Made by a program: the position numbers and the translations under genes. This document shows positions 17,884-27,387 of a stretch of 64,000 bases of DNA, piece after piece. The stretch is taken from assembly GCA_963814975.1 (NCBI GenBank), contig CAWFFB010000025.1, positions 42,510-106,509 on the forward strand, in the 5' to 3' direction. The stretch comes from CAVUXJ01 sp963814975 (GTDB lineage: Bacteria > Acidobacteriota > Vicinamibacteria > Vicinamibacterales > CAVVIG01). The notes below the pieces were generated by a model. The model had not been told where the DNA came from and did no database searches. It saw only the letters and a list, made by a program, of their open reading frames with translations. Within the stretch, counting starts at the first letter, position 1. Each line of letters opens with the position of its first letter.

Positions 17884-19039
17884 CTACCGAGAGGAGTTAG
17901 CGATCTCGGTAGATCGCGTTGCCACGATGTTGCCACAACTGGCGACGGTCGTCGGGGCATCGAGAAGACGAATCGCGGCATCGAGCGCGGCCGGACTCAA
18001 GTGCATGTACCGCTGCGTGGTTCGCAGATCGGCGTGTCCAGCCAGTTCCTGAATCGCCCTCGCTGGTGCCCCCCGCATCGCCAAGTGCGAACAGAAGGTG
18101 TGGCGGAGAACGTGAACCCCGCGATGTTTCAACTTCGTCGCCCGCGCCGCATGGTCCACGTGGTCTGCGATGATCTTTTCGTTCAGCGGCGTCCCTTCCC
18201 GATCGCAGAACACGAGCGGGCCACGAAGATGTCGTGAAGCTTGGAGCGCCGCCGTCAGTCGTTGTGTTAATGGCACGTACCGCAATCGTCCCCCTTTCGG
18301 CATTTCTGTATGGCCCTTCCATACAGACCGTTTCACGCAGAGCTGACGCTTCTTCAAATCGACATCACCCCATTCAAGCGCCGTGATTTCGCCACGCCGC
18401 AGTCCCGCTTCGCCGCCCAGGAGCACAACGAGATACGCAGCGAGATCCCGCTTCCTCGCCCCTTCGACTAGCCGCTCGAAATCCTCGAAGTCGTGGAAGG
18501 TCGGCGAAGGTGGTGGAACCGGAAGCAAACGAACCAAACACGGCATGTGGTCTATCACGCCCCATTCAACAGCCTTTTTGAGCATCGTGTTCAACACCGT
18601 GAGCACGTTGTTTACGGTCTTTGGTGCCCTCGCTGCGAGCCCTGCCTTCAGTTGCTGAACATTCTCCGTTGCGATCGCGCTGAGCTGGCGATCCCCTAGC
18701 GATGGAAGCAAGTGCACTCGGGCAATCATCTCCTTCGCCGCAATGCCGCTCGGCTTCTGTCTGTTTGCTCGTGCGTGGCCCTCCAGAAATCTGGGCCAGA
18801 ATTCTCTCAGCGTCGGCACCACTTTCTGTTTTCGGGGGGACCGTGTTCAGCAAGTGCCGCTCCCGGTCCTGACCCCATCGTTGAGCCGCCTGACTTCGAC
18901 GCGATAGACAACCGCTTCGCTCTCGATGCCGCATCCCATTGGACAGCCGGGTGTTGATGTCCACCATCCAGTGCTCGGACTTTAGCGACTTGAGCCCGGC
19001 GATGAGTTCCTCTGATATGAAGAGCGACATTCGACGCAT
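17884..19039 (-). CDS. Tyrosine recombinase/integrase, one frameshift near the N-terminus
   Basis: The catalytic C-terminal domain is intact: GLRRGEITALEWGD (first Arg), HVLRHTFCSHLAMRG (His-x-x-Arg) and GHADLRTTQRYMH (His and the nucleophilic Tyr), preceded by a SAM-like core-binding domain (EFWPRFLEGHARANRQKPSG). The long uninterrupted frame begins at 18822, but the arm-binding N-terminus (WMVDINTRLSNGMRHRER, then AAQRWGQDRERHLL) continues in another frame up to an ATG at 19039. The switch falls in the run of six G at 18834-18839, so one surplus base is likely. With it corrected the protein is about 385 residues, a normal length. The gene ends 11 bp from the tRNA-His CCA end and presumably excises and integrates this island. 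Confidence 0.85.
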
Positions 19040-19508
19040 AGAGTCATCAGTGTATGCCTATCGCTGCTACCTGAGACGAATGGACACCGAAGAAGCAGTC
19101 GTGTGTGTGCACCAACTGGGGCCATCGATTCAACAAGGCCGCCGCAATGGAACCGACTCGACGACTTGGTGAACGCATCGATCCCGTGTCTCGACGCGCG
19201 AGTTCGCCGTTCGGATCACGAAAGGGCCGGCGCACCCCCGGAGAATTTTACGAAGTTCTCGCTTGCCGGCTGGTAGCAGCAGGGCCGCTGCTCAGCAAGG
19301 GCCGAATGAACCTGCGACCCATGAAGAATTCCCTCCTACCGGTCGAGCCGCATGTCGCTGATGCGGTGATTCCGTGAGGGCAATCTGCCACCCCATATTG
19401 GAGTTGTCCAGAAGGAACAGCGGTCGTCGCCCAATTACGCCAATGTAGCGCCATAACCACTGGCGCGAATGACCCTCTTCACGCTAGCGATTCGAGAGTC
19501 GAGTTGAC

Positions 19509-19700
19509 ATGGGCAGACCGACACCACAAATCTTTCCCTCACCTGCACTTCACGAAGGTCAAGACAATCGTCCGGGCGAACTGCTGGACGGCAAGCGGAT
19601 CGACATGCCTCCTGTCCGGCAGACGAGCGTCACCTACAAGCGGGCGCCCAAAGCGACGACGAAAGCCGCCGAGCAGCCGGGCATCTTCGGAGAGGACTGA
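19509..19700 (+). CDS. Hypothetical protein (63 aa) in the tRNA-His island
   Basis: A short open frame from an ATG at 19509 encodes a hydrophilic protein rich in Pro, Lys and Arg (MGRPTPQIF...TSVTYKRAPKATTKAAEQPG). There is no recognised domain and only a weak GAG-type ribosome binding site. The roughly 470 bp between the integrase and this frame show no supported gene. The call is tentative. Confidence 0.3.
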   Translation: MGRPTPQIFPSPALHEGQDNRPGELLDGKRIDMPPVRQTSVTYKRAPKATTKAAEQPGIFGED

Positions 19701-19805
19701 CGGTCAGGCTCGCTGTGGGGGTGTACCAAATTGTACAGAATTGCCGAAAACGACCGCGATATGGTGGAGGTTACGGCGTGAGCACCTTGTTGTTGTCGGG
19801 GCTCA

Positions 19806-20057
19806 ATGCGCTTTATAGGAAGCGACGTGCCCATGACCAACGACGTGGTTGCCGCGATTGATGCCGAGCTTGAAGATCGGCGGCGCCTCACCGCACGCGA
19901 AGAGGACGAAATGCAGCGCCAACGAGCGCTGCTGGAGGCCCAACTTCAACTCGCGACCGCCGTGCAGGCAGACCTCGATATGTTGAGGGGTCGCACTGCC
20001 AACATCGGTCCTTCTTCCACGGAAATGCCCACGAGCGGCCGCCCGAGTTCCTGTTGA
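19806..20057 (+). CDS. Hypothetical coiled-coil-like protein (83 aa)
   Basis: The product is strongly helical and charged, with Glu, Arg and Gln every few residues and leucines in a heptad-like pattern between about residues 10 and 60 (ELEDRRRLTAREEDEMQRQ, ALLEAQLQLATAVQADLDML). That pattern suggests a short coiled coil. There may be an alternative start at the second ATG, 27 bases in. No homologous family is recognised. Confidence 0.4.
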   Translation: MRFIGSDVPMTNDVVAAIDAELEDRRRLTAREEDEMQRQRALLEAQLQLATAVQADLDMLRGRTANIGPSSTEMPTSGRPSSC

Positions 20058-20105
20058 GACACCTCCGCCCAGTCGTTCCACATGCGGCCCGAGCAGCCGT
20101 CCATT

Positions 20106-20292
20106 TTAACTATGGATGTTTCTGCGTTCTCGCCGCTCGTGAGATGTAGGCTCGGATTCTTGCCACACGTGGTTGCATTCGAGGGCAGGAGTAGATCGGA
20201 TAGGGAGCGCCGTCCTTCGAGAACGGCAGTCGCTCCGTCTCGACGGACAGGCACGCCGGGCACGGCGGCCCAGATGAATCGAGCGGTGGCAT
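20106..20292 (-). CDS. Small zinc-ribbon protein, one frameshift
   Basis: Across one indel this encodes a protein of about 61 residues with two zinc-binding knuckles: GPPCPACLSVETERLPF in the first frame, then YSC followed in the second frame by LECNHVWQESEPTS. Together these give C-x2-C ... C-x2-C, the spacing of small zinc ribbons of the type with a final CxxCxHxW element. The switch falls at the GGG of 20183-20185 (one extra C on the coding strand), and the corrected frame ends at a TAA at 20106. Because the knuckles only make sense across the shift, I take it as a real gene with a sequencing error. Nucleic-acid binding is the usual role of such proteins, but no target can be named. Confidence 0.55.
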
Positions 20293-20448
20293 TGAACGCG
20301 AATATTTTATATGGCAGTCAATCAAAGATCTGTCAGGAGCCGAACGGATGAATGTTCAGCCGCTACACGCCTGACTATCACTCTCTACGGCAGTGAATAG
20401 TCTCGCGCGTTCACCTTAACAATATGCTGTCAATCGTGAGGTTTCTCC

Positions 20449-21282
20449 ATGACTTGTCGACTCCTGGTATTGCTCGGCGCCGCGGCGGTCATCTCGGGAT
20501 GCGGTGGGGATGACACGCCTGCCGCGCCGAGTACAGCCACGCCTACCGTCAACTCCTTCACCATTTCTGGTAACGATGCGATCCGCACAGGCTTTTTTGC
20601 CAACTACACAGCCACCGCGCAGCTCTCGAACGGGACGACCCAATCGGTCACGCCTACCTGGAGCAGCAGCAATCCGTCGGTGGGCGCTGTCGATAGCGCC
20701 GGGCGCCTCGATGGCGTGGCGCACGGATCGATCAATCTCGCCGCTTCGTACCAAGGGCGCAGCGCCAACAAGACGGTCAACGTCGTGCATAACTATGGGG
20801 GCAACTGGAGCGGCACGTATGTCATCCGCGCGTGCGACCAATCTGGCGTCTTCGCGTCGATACGCTGGTGCCAGGACCTGGGCAGCGTCGGCGCCGTGTT
20901 GCCGTTCTCGCTCGCGCTGACCCAATCGGGCAACGGTGCCAATGAAATCAGTGGCACCGTTTCGCACGGAGGTTTTGCGGCTAACACCTCGGGCAACGTG
21001 ACCGGTGATGGACGCTTGGTGATCGGCGGGGCCTCCAACGTGACCACCGAGGGCGTCACGTTCACCATAGCGGTCGGGGGATGGGACACGCGTCCGGCCG
21101 CTGGCGACAGCATGTCCGGGGGCTGGGCAGTGAACCTGAGCGCTATCGGCACTCCGGGGAACGCCTATCAGGAGAACCAAATCGTCGCCGTCAACCACAC
21201 GTCGCAGCAGGCAAGCATCTCGGCCGCGCCCGATCGCTATGTCCTCAGTCTTGGGGAGCTGTTCGAGCGACTGAGGCGCTGA
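20449..21282 (+). CDS. Lipoprotein with Ig-like (Big_2-type) domain
   Basis: The 277-residue protein starts with a lipoprotein signal (LLVLLGAAAVISGCGGDD, Cys at about residue 18), a short Pro/Thr linker, and a bacterial Ig-like segment (about 30-110: SGNDAIRTGFFANYTATAQL, TPTWSSSNPSVGAVDSAGRL), the pattern of Big_2 domains. The rest is Gly/Ser/Asn-rich beta structure with three cysteines (ACDQSG, RWCQDLG). It should be anchored in the outer membrane or at the cell surface. It is the only clearly intact cargo gene of the island. An imperfect hairpin (CAATCC/GGATTG, 21285-21301) follows the stop but has no T-run. Confidence 0.75.
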   Translation: MTCRLLVLLGAAAVISGCGGDDTPAAPSTATPTVNSFTISGNDAIRTGFFANYTATAQLSNGTTQSVTPTWSSSNPSVGAVDSAGRLDGVAHGSINLAASYQGRSANKTVNVVHNYGGNWSGTYVIRACDQSGVFASIRWCQDLGSVGAVLPFSLALTQSGNGANEISGTVSHGGFAANTSGNVTGDGRLVIGGASNVTTEGVTFTIAVGGWDTRPAAGDSMSGGWAVNLSAIGTPGNAYQENQIVAVNHTSQQASISAAPDRYVLSLGELFERLRR

Positions 21283-21723
21283 TCCAATCCAATGCGGATT
21301 GAGGGGGTAGTCGGCCAAAGCGACTACTCGCCTCGTCCGATCGCCGCTTTCGTGTGTCAATAGACGACCGTTGTTGTCTACACGCAGGAGAGCGAGCGCG
21401 AAAACTCCACGATGTGCCCCTGTTCCGAATCACCGATGTGTGAGGTGCCACGGGTCTTTAGAGGGCTCGCGTCACGCCGCCCGCCTCAGCTAGCCGCCCA
21501 CGCGGCGCCAAGTGGTCCGATTACGGTGGGGATTCAATCCCGTGTTTTAGAAGGCATCCTGCGCGGCTTACCTCGTTGGCTCTACGCACCCTTCGAGTCG
21601 TAGCGAATAGCAACCGCGCGTTGCCACGACTTGGTGGCCAGGCCAGAGAACGAGCCCGCATGATGGGTTAGGCATGCGATCGTGTGCTCAGTCGTTAGCG
21701 GCGCCCCGCGTGACAATGCGACG
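21283..21723 (+). other. Island region without a supported gene
   Basis: About 440 bp follow the lipoprotein gene. Short open frames exist on both strands, but none has a ribosome binding site, a domain or protein-like composition. I see nothing further here. Confidence 0.4.
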
Positions 21724-21984
21724 TTAGGATTCCGGCATGTCTGGGTACTCCTCGTGTCGAAGACGATCCCTTTCCTGCCGGATGCGCTCGGCGAGGTTCC
21801 TGTGGTGCATGGGGTCCCTGCGCGCGGCCTGCAATTCCAACCACATCTGCTGGATGAGAGCCATGTATTGGCGGCCGTCATCGGACGAAGGATCGTGTGC
21901 CATGAGAACCATCTCAGCCGACTCGCCGACCCGAGAATATCGGGGTCCGACATCAGCTTGGGCGGACTCTACACGGAACTGCAC
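21724..21984 (-). CDS. Hypothetical helical protein (86 aa)
   Basis: The product is hydrophilic and mainly helical in its second half (YMALIQQMWLELQAARRD, LAERIRQERDRLRHEEY), with no membrane segment, signal or known motif. A 12-bp element repeated twice lies 75-105 bp upstream of its start and could be its operator. It is probably a real island gene, but no function is suggested. Confidence 0.45.
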   Translation of the reverse strand: MQFRVESAQADVGPRYSRVGESAEMVLMAHDPSSDDGRQYMALIQQMWLELQAARRDPMHHRNLAERIRQERDRLRHEEYPDMPES

Positions 21985-22057
21985 TCAAAAACTGTGCGAT
22001 AGCGAACAGCCTGATGGGGGTTTGTCTGACATTCGGTCGGCGCCTCGAAGTGTTCCA

Positions 22058-22090
22058 GTTTTGCACAGCGCCTGCGCCGTTTTGCACAGC
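22058..22090. repeat. Two 12-bp direct repeats, 21 bp apart
   Basis: GTTTTGCACAGC occurs exactly at 22058-22069 and again at 22079-22090. The start-to-start distance of 21 bp is two helical turns, so a dimeric protein could contact both copies on one face. They lie upstream of the minus-strand gene at 21724-21984. Confidence 0.5.
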
Positions 22091-22261
22091 AATTCACGGA
22101 TTTCCACAGAATATCCGCAGGGCAGATGCCCAAGTAAAGGCTGTCCCCGCTAACAAGATCCAGCGCAGTCGGCTGCAGCGGCAGCTGCATTGCGAAAGAA
22201 GCGAAAAAGTCCGTCTTTCAAGAATGGGCGAACAAGATATAGGCGAACGAAGTTGGATCGT

Positions 22262-22526
22262 TCATTGAGGGATCACGCCCCATTTCCGCAGCCTTGGTTC
22301 CGGCTGGTTCGCCGGTAGGTCGACCTCGAAATACCAGGTCCTGCTACCGTCCGATCGGGGAACAATCGATTCCTGAAGCGTTGCCACAATGTTGCCACGA
22401 CTGGGGTCGATTCGAGCGGACTCCCGAGGACGCGGGCGGACGGTTGAATGCGGGCAAGTTGGTGACTGGTAGAGGCTTGTTGCCAGAAGTCCCACGCCAT
22501 CACCAAGTTAGAAAATCGCGTTAATA
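22262..22526 (-). other. Possible relic of a second integrase end beside attR
   Basis: A 25-bp stretch at about 22380-22405 matches the 3' part of the island integrase gene at 23 of 25 bases and in the same strand sense; both encode G-N-I-V-A-T. The rest of this segment gives no continuous integrase reading. It may be the scar of an earlier related element that used the same tRNA. The similarity is short, so this is a weak call. Confidence 0.3.
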
Positions 22527-22552
22527 GGGTTCGATACCCGTCGCCCACCCCA
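22527..22552. repeat. attR-like direct repeat (copy of tRNA-His 3' end)
   Basis: This is an exact second copy of the 26-bp tRNA-His 3' end, including the T-arm and CCA, without the rest of a tRNA. It marks the right border of the island. Confidence 0.9.
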
Positions 22553-23078
22553 TACCGCCCCCCCGCCCTGGGTGCCCGCTCCCGCTGGGATGTAGGCTGC
22601 CTTGACCCCAGGATGATGCGGGTTTCGTGTCACCGGCACGGGCGCCGGAAAGCGCGCGAATGAGTGTCCTGGGGAATACTTCCGGGCGCACCGTCGTATT
22701 ACCGTGTGTGATGCTACGCAGTGCGCGCACAAGGCTCGGCAGAAGATCTGAAGCTTTCCCGCTTTGGCCACCGCCGGCTCGGAAGGCCGCTGGTTCGCCC
22801 CCGTCGCCCCGACAAGCACCTCGCCAGCCGTGTTGAGGAGCCGCACCCAGGTTGCCACCTTGGTTTCTGGCCCATGGGCTCCGGGCGCTGCTGGGGCCTA
22901 ACAATCGGTGCTGCAGGGCTTTACGCCGACCTTGCAGCGAGCTTATACTGAGTGGCCGGGAACGCTCGGTCGAAGGAAGGCTTCCAATCCCAATCAACGC
23001 CATTTACAACTGGGGCGCGCGTCGTTGACGGCGCGTCCCGGATGACAACAGCCAATCCGGGGCTCAAGGATCTCAGTG
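22553..23078 (+). other. Intergenic region right of the island
   Basis: About 525 bp between attR and the efflux adaptor gene contain no supported gene. Open frames on both strands are low-complexity and Arg/Gly/Pro-rich, typical of non-coding GC-rich DNA. The efflux operon promoter should be in the last part, but I cannot name its elements. Confidence 0.4.
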
Positions 23079-24218
23079 ATGCGTGTTGCGGCTTGTCTGT
23101 TCGTCACCGCGCTGGCGGCTGTCTCATTCCCCGCCTGTTTTGGAAGCTCGGCTCAGCAGACGCAACGGGAGGCATCCCCACCCCAGGCCCCAGCAGTCCC
23201 CGTGACTGTGGCGCAGGTGGTCCAGAAAGACATGCCGCTCGAGATCAGCTTGATCGGCACGACCGAGGCCTATGCCACTGTTGTGGTGCGGGCGCAGATC
23301 ACCGGCGAGCTCACCTCGGTCAATTTTCAACAGGGCGACGACGTCCAGGCTGGACAGGTCCTCTTCACGTTGGATCGCCGTCCCCTCGAAGCGGAGCTTC
23401 ACCAAGCGGAGGCGAATCTCGCGCGCGATTCCGCGCAGGCCGATCAGGCCAGGGTCTCGGCGCAGCGCACCCAGGACCTGGCTGACCGGGGCCTCGTTCC
23501 CCGCGAGCAGGTCGATCAGACGCGTGCGAGCGCCGCCGCCCTCGCCGCGACCGTCGCCGCCGATCGTGCGGCGGTCGAAAATGCACAGGTGCAGCTCCAA
23601 TACGCCACGATCCGGGCACCGATCGCTGGCCGGACCGGGGCGCTGATGGTCTCGGCCGGGAATCTCGTACGCGCGAACGACCAGGCGCCGCTCGCCATCA
23701 TCAACCAGGTCACGCCGACCTACGTGTCGTTCGCGATCTCGGAGACGTTGCTTCCGGAATTCAAGCGGTACATGGCGAAGGGCGCGCTTCGCGTCGAAGC
23801 CACTCCCCCCAACGACGAGGGGCCGGCGGCCGGCGGCCAGATCACGTTCGTCGACAACACGGTCGATCAGACGACCGGAACCATCAAGCTGAAGGCGACT
23901 TTCCCCAACCTCGATCGACGGCTCTGGCCTGGTCAGTTCGTGAACCTCATAGTGAAGCTTTCGACCGACACAGGTGCGATCGTGGTGCCGTCTTCCGCCG
24001 TGCAGACGGGCCCAGATGGCCAGTATGTGTTCGTGGTCACACGGGATCGAACGGTGGAGTTGAGGACCGTGAGTGTCGCGCGGACCGCAGGGGCCGAGAC
24101 CGTGATCAAAGAGGGCGTCAAGCCAGGGGAGATCGTGGTGACCGACGGCCAGCTGCGGCTGGTGCCGGGCAGCAGGATCAACGTCAAGGAGGCCGCGGTT
24201 CCCGAGGTGGCGTCATGA
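23079..24218 (+). CDS. RND efflux periplasmic adaptor (membrane fusion protein), lipoprotein
   Basis: This 379-residue adaptor of the AcrA/MexA (HlyD-like) type links an RND pump to an outer-membrane channel. It has a lipoprotein signal ending at Cys (AVSFPAC), a lipoyl half-motif (GELTSVNFQQGDDVQAGQVLFTLD), a helical hairpin (about 100-160, with repeated Ala/Gln/Arg), the second lipoyl half (IRAPIAGRTGAL) and the beta-barrel part (ATFPNLDRRLWPGQFVNLIV). The ATG at 23079 follows an in-frame GTG directly. The stop overlaps the pump start by 4 bp (ATGA), so the two are coupled. No TolC-like gene is nearby. Confidence 0.92.
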   Translation: MRVAACLFVTALAAVSFPACFGSSAQQTQREASPPQAPAVPVTVAQVVQKDMPLEISLIGTTEAYATVVVRAQITGELTSVNFQQGDDVQAGQVLFTLDRRPLEAELHQAEANLARDSAQADQARVSAQRTQDLADRGLVPREQVDQTRASAAALAATVAADRAAVENAQVQLQYATIRAPIAGRTGALMVSAGNLVRANDQAPLAIINQVTPTYVSFAISETLLPEFKRYMAKGALRVEATPPNDEGPAAGGQITFVDNTVDQTTGTIKLKATFPNLDRRLWPGQFVNLIVKLSTDTGAIVVPSSAVQTGPDGQYVFVVTRDRTVELRTVSVARTAGAETVIKEGVKPGEIVVTDGQLRLVPGSRINVKEAAVPEVAS

Positions 24219-27200
24219 ATTTCGCAGAGGTGTTCATCAAGCGGCCGATCACCACGACCCTCATCATGCTGGGAATCGTCGTCTTCGGCGTGATGGCCTA
24301 TCGGGTACTGCCGGTGAGCGATCTGCCGGCGATCGACTTCCCGACGATTTCGGTTCAGGCGACCCTGACTGGCGCCAGTCCCGAAACCGTCGCGTCCGCC
24401 GTGGCATTGCCGCTCGAAAAGCAGTTTTCGACCATCTCCGGCCTCAGCTCGATGAACTCGACCAGCACGCAGGGCAACACGAACATCACCCTGCAGTTCG
24501 ACCTGAGCCGGGATATCGATGCCGCGGCCCAGGACGTCCAGTCGATGATCGCGAGGGCCGCGCGCCAGCTGCCGTCGCAGATTACGCCGCCGTCCTATCA
24601 GAAAGTCAATCCCGGCGACTCCCCGGTCCTGTTTCTCAACCTGCGATCGTCTACCCTGCCGCTCTCGACGGTGAACGAGTACGCCGAATCGACGATCTCG
24701 CAGCGGATCTCCACGGTGACCGGCGTGGCGCAGGTCCAGGCGTTCGGCGGCGCAAAGTACGCCGTGCGCATCGACGTGGACCCGCGCAAACTTTCGGCTC
24801 ACGGAATCGGGATGGATGAGGTCGTGACCGCCATTCAGGGCGCGAATGTCAATCTGCCGACCGGAACCATCTACGGGCAGGAGCGGAGCTTCACGGTCCT
24901 TGCCGACGGCCAACTGTTCAAGGCCGAGGCGTACGGCCCGCTGATCATCGCGTACCGAAACGGGAATCCTGTGCGGCTCGGCGAGGTCGCGCGCGTCTAC
25001 GACGGCGTCGAGCAGGACAAGGCCGCCAGCTGGTATGGGAACCTCCGCAACATCACACTGGTGATCTTCAAGCAGCCGGGCACGAACGTCGTCGGCGTGG
25101 TCGACGAGATTGCGAAGCTGCTGCCCAGCTTCCGCGAGCAGCTGCCGCCGTCGGTCTCGCTCGACGTTCGCACCGATCGGTCGGTGTCGATTCGCGAATC
25201 CGTCCACGACGTGAAGATCACACTGTGGCTCACCTTCGGCCTGGTGGTCGTCGTGATTTTCATCTTTCTGCGGAGCCTGACGGCCACCCTCATTCCAAGC
25301 CTGACGCTGCCGGTCACCATCGTCGCGACCTTCGCCGTGATGTATCTGCTCAATTACAGCCTCGACAACCTGTCGCTGATGGCCTTGACGCTCAGCGTCG
25401 GGTTCGTCGTCGACGACACCATCGTGATGCTGGAGAACATCGCCCGGCACATGGAGATGGGCAAGTCGGCGATGCAGGCGGCGTACGACGGGTCGAAGGA
25501 GGTCGGGTTCACGATTCTCGCGATGACGGTCTCGCTCGTGGCGGTGTTCGTGCCGGTGCTGTTCATGGGAGGCATCGTCGGACGCCTGCTGAACGAGTTT
25601 GCGGTCACGATCGGTGTGGCGATCATCGTCTCGGGCTTCGTGTCGATCAGTCTCACCCCGATGTTGTGCAGCCGGTTCTTGAAGTCATCCCACAGTCAGA
25701 AGCACGGACGCTTCTACAACCTGACCGAGCGGATGTTCGACGGGTGGCTGCGCGCCTATGATCGGTCGCTGCGATGGAGCCTGCGGTTCCGGCGGGCGAC
25801 GATGGTGGCCTCGTTCGCGCTGATGGCGGCGACCGTTTACCTGTTCATGATCATCCCGAAAGGGTTCCTGCCCACCGAGGATCAGGGCCGTTTCAATGTG
25901 ACCGTCGAAGGCATTCAAGGCATCGGCTTCGACGACCTGGTGCGCCACCAGTTCGAAGTGACGGACATCATCGGCCAGGATCCCGACATCGCCGGGTTCA
26001 ACAGCAACATCGGCATCGGCGGCGGTGGCATCGGCACCGCCAACCAGGGCCGCATCGGCGTCGACCTGAAGCCGCGGGCCGAACGCAAACGCTCGGTCGA
26101 TCAAATCATGGCCGATCTGCGCCCAAAGCTGGCGCAAGTGCCCGGCGTCCGCGTGTTCATGGTGAACCAGCCGCCCATCAACCTGGGCGGGCAGGGTGGA
26201 GGCCGGAGCACGTATCAGTTCACGCTTCAGGATACCGACACGGCCGAATTGTATCGAGTCGCGCCGCTGCTGGAAGACAAGATGCGTCAACTGCCGAGCA
26301 TCGACGATGTGAATAGCGATCTGCGGCTGAACAACCCCCAGATCGAGATCAACATGGACCGCGACAAGATCGCCGCCTACGGCCTGACGGTCAGTCAGGT
26401 CGAGACCGCGCTGTTCAACGCCTACGGCACACGCCAGGTTTCCCAGATCTACGCGGCCAATAACCAGTATCCAATCATTCTGCAGGTGGCGCCGGAGTTT
26501 CAGAAGGATCCCGCCGCGCTCGCGATGCTCTACGTCCGGTCGTCCAGCGGCAAGCTGGTTCCGCTGAGCACGCTCGCCACGGTGACCTCAAGCGTGGGCC
26601 CGCTGTCCGTGAGCCATACCGGCCAGCTCCCGTCGGTGACCATCTCGTTCAACCTCAAGCCGGGCGTCGCGCTGGGTGACGCCGTCACGCAAGTGGAGGA
26701 ACTCGCCGCATCGACGTTGCCAGCCACCGTCGCCACCAGATTTCAGGGCACGGCGCAGGCATTCCAGGATTCCCTCCAGGGACTCGGCCTGATCCTGATC
26801 ATGGCCATCGTCGTGATCTACATCGTGCTGGGCATCCTGTACGAGAGCTTCACGCAGCCGTTGGTCATCTTGTCCGGTCTTCCGGCGGCAGGTTTTGGTG
26901 CCCTCTTGTTGCTGATCGCCGTCAAGAGCGAGCTCAGTTTGTACGCGTTCGTGGGCGTCATCATGCTCGTCGGCCTGGTCAAGAAGAACGGGATCATGAT
27001 GGTGGATTTTGCGGCTGTCGCAGAGCGTGAGCACGGCAAGACGCCGCTCGAAGCCATTCATGAAGCCTGCCTCGTCCGCTTCCGGCCAATCATGATGACG
27101 TCGATGTGCGCGCTCGCCGGCACGCTGCCGATTGCGCTCGGCTGGGGCGCCGGGGCGGAATCGCGACGGCCGCTGGGACTCGCCGTCGTCGGCGGCCTGG

Positions 27201-27383
27201 CTGTCTCACAGCTGCTGACGCTGTACATCACTCCGGTGTACTGACGTGTACATCGAGGGTGCTCGCCTGCGGATGATGCGTCAACGCGCGGCGGCCGAGC
27301 CGGCTGGCTCCGGGCAGCCGCTTTCCGCCGCGGAGGCGCCGATAGGCTTGCAGCGCCCGATCGAAGGCGACGGCCGAGCCTAG
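24215..27383 (+). CDS. RND multidrug efflux permease (HAE1 family), frameshift at the C-terminus
   Basis: The inner-membrane proton-driven pump of the AcrB/MdtBC type reads uninterrupted to 27244 (1009 residues). Family marks are FIKRPITTTLIMLGIVVFG, the paired Asp of the proton path in VGFVVDDTIVMLEN, the second-half GLVKKNGIMMVDFA, and the porter domains between. The stop at 27242-27244 cuts the last transmembrane helix at ITPVY. One base later in register the expected continuation YVYIEGARLRMMRQR appears and runs to a TAG at 27381-27383, so an inserted base at about 27242-27243 probably created the stop. The corrected length, about 1,055 residues, is normal. With the adaptor it should expel drugs or other amphiphiles; the substrate is unknown. 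Confidence 0.92.
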
Positions 27384-27387
27384 AACG

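Larger units (their letters stand above)
17847..22552. mobile_element. Integrative island at tRNA-His (4.7 kb)
   Basis: The element is bounded by exact 26-bp direct repeats (tRNA 3' end on the left, a bare copy on the right). A tyrosine integrase gene lies 11 bp inside the left end, and the cargo is mostly unrecognised and loosely packed. The content (short hypothetical proteins, a zinc-ribbon protein, an Ig-like lipoprotein) contrasts with the dense conserved genes on both sides. No replication, transfer or defence genes are visible, so it is probably a small or reduced element. Confidence 0.85.

Noticed and set aside
18712..18957. 81-codon plus-strand frame in the island
   Set aside because: It overlaps the N-terminal part of the integrase on the other strand, which gives a better explanation of this segment.
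22521..23003. 160-codon minus-strand frame across attR
   Set aside because: Gly/Arg/Ser-rich, no domain, and it starts by reading the tRNA repeat backwards.
23933..25450. 505-codon open frame on the minus strand
   Set aside because: Antisense to the RND adaptor and pump genes, composition typical of shadow frames.
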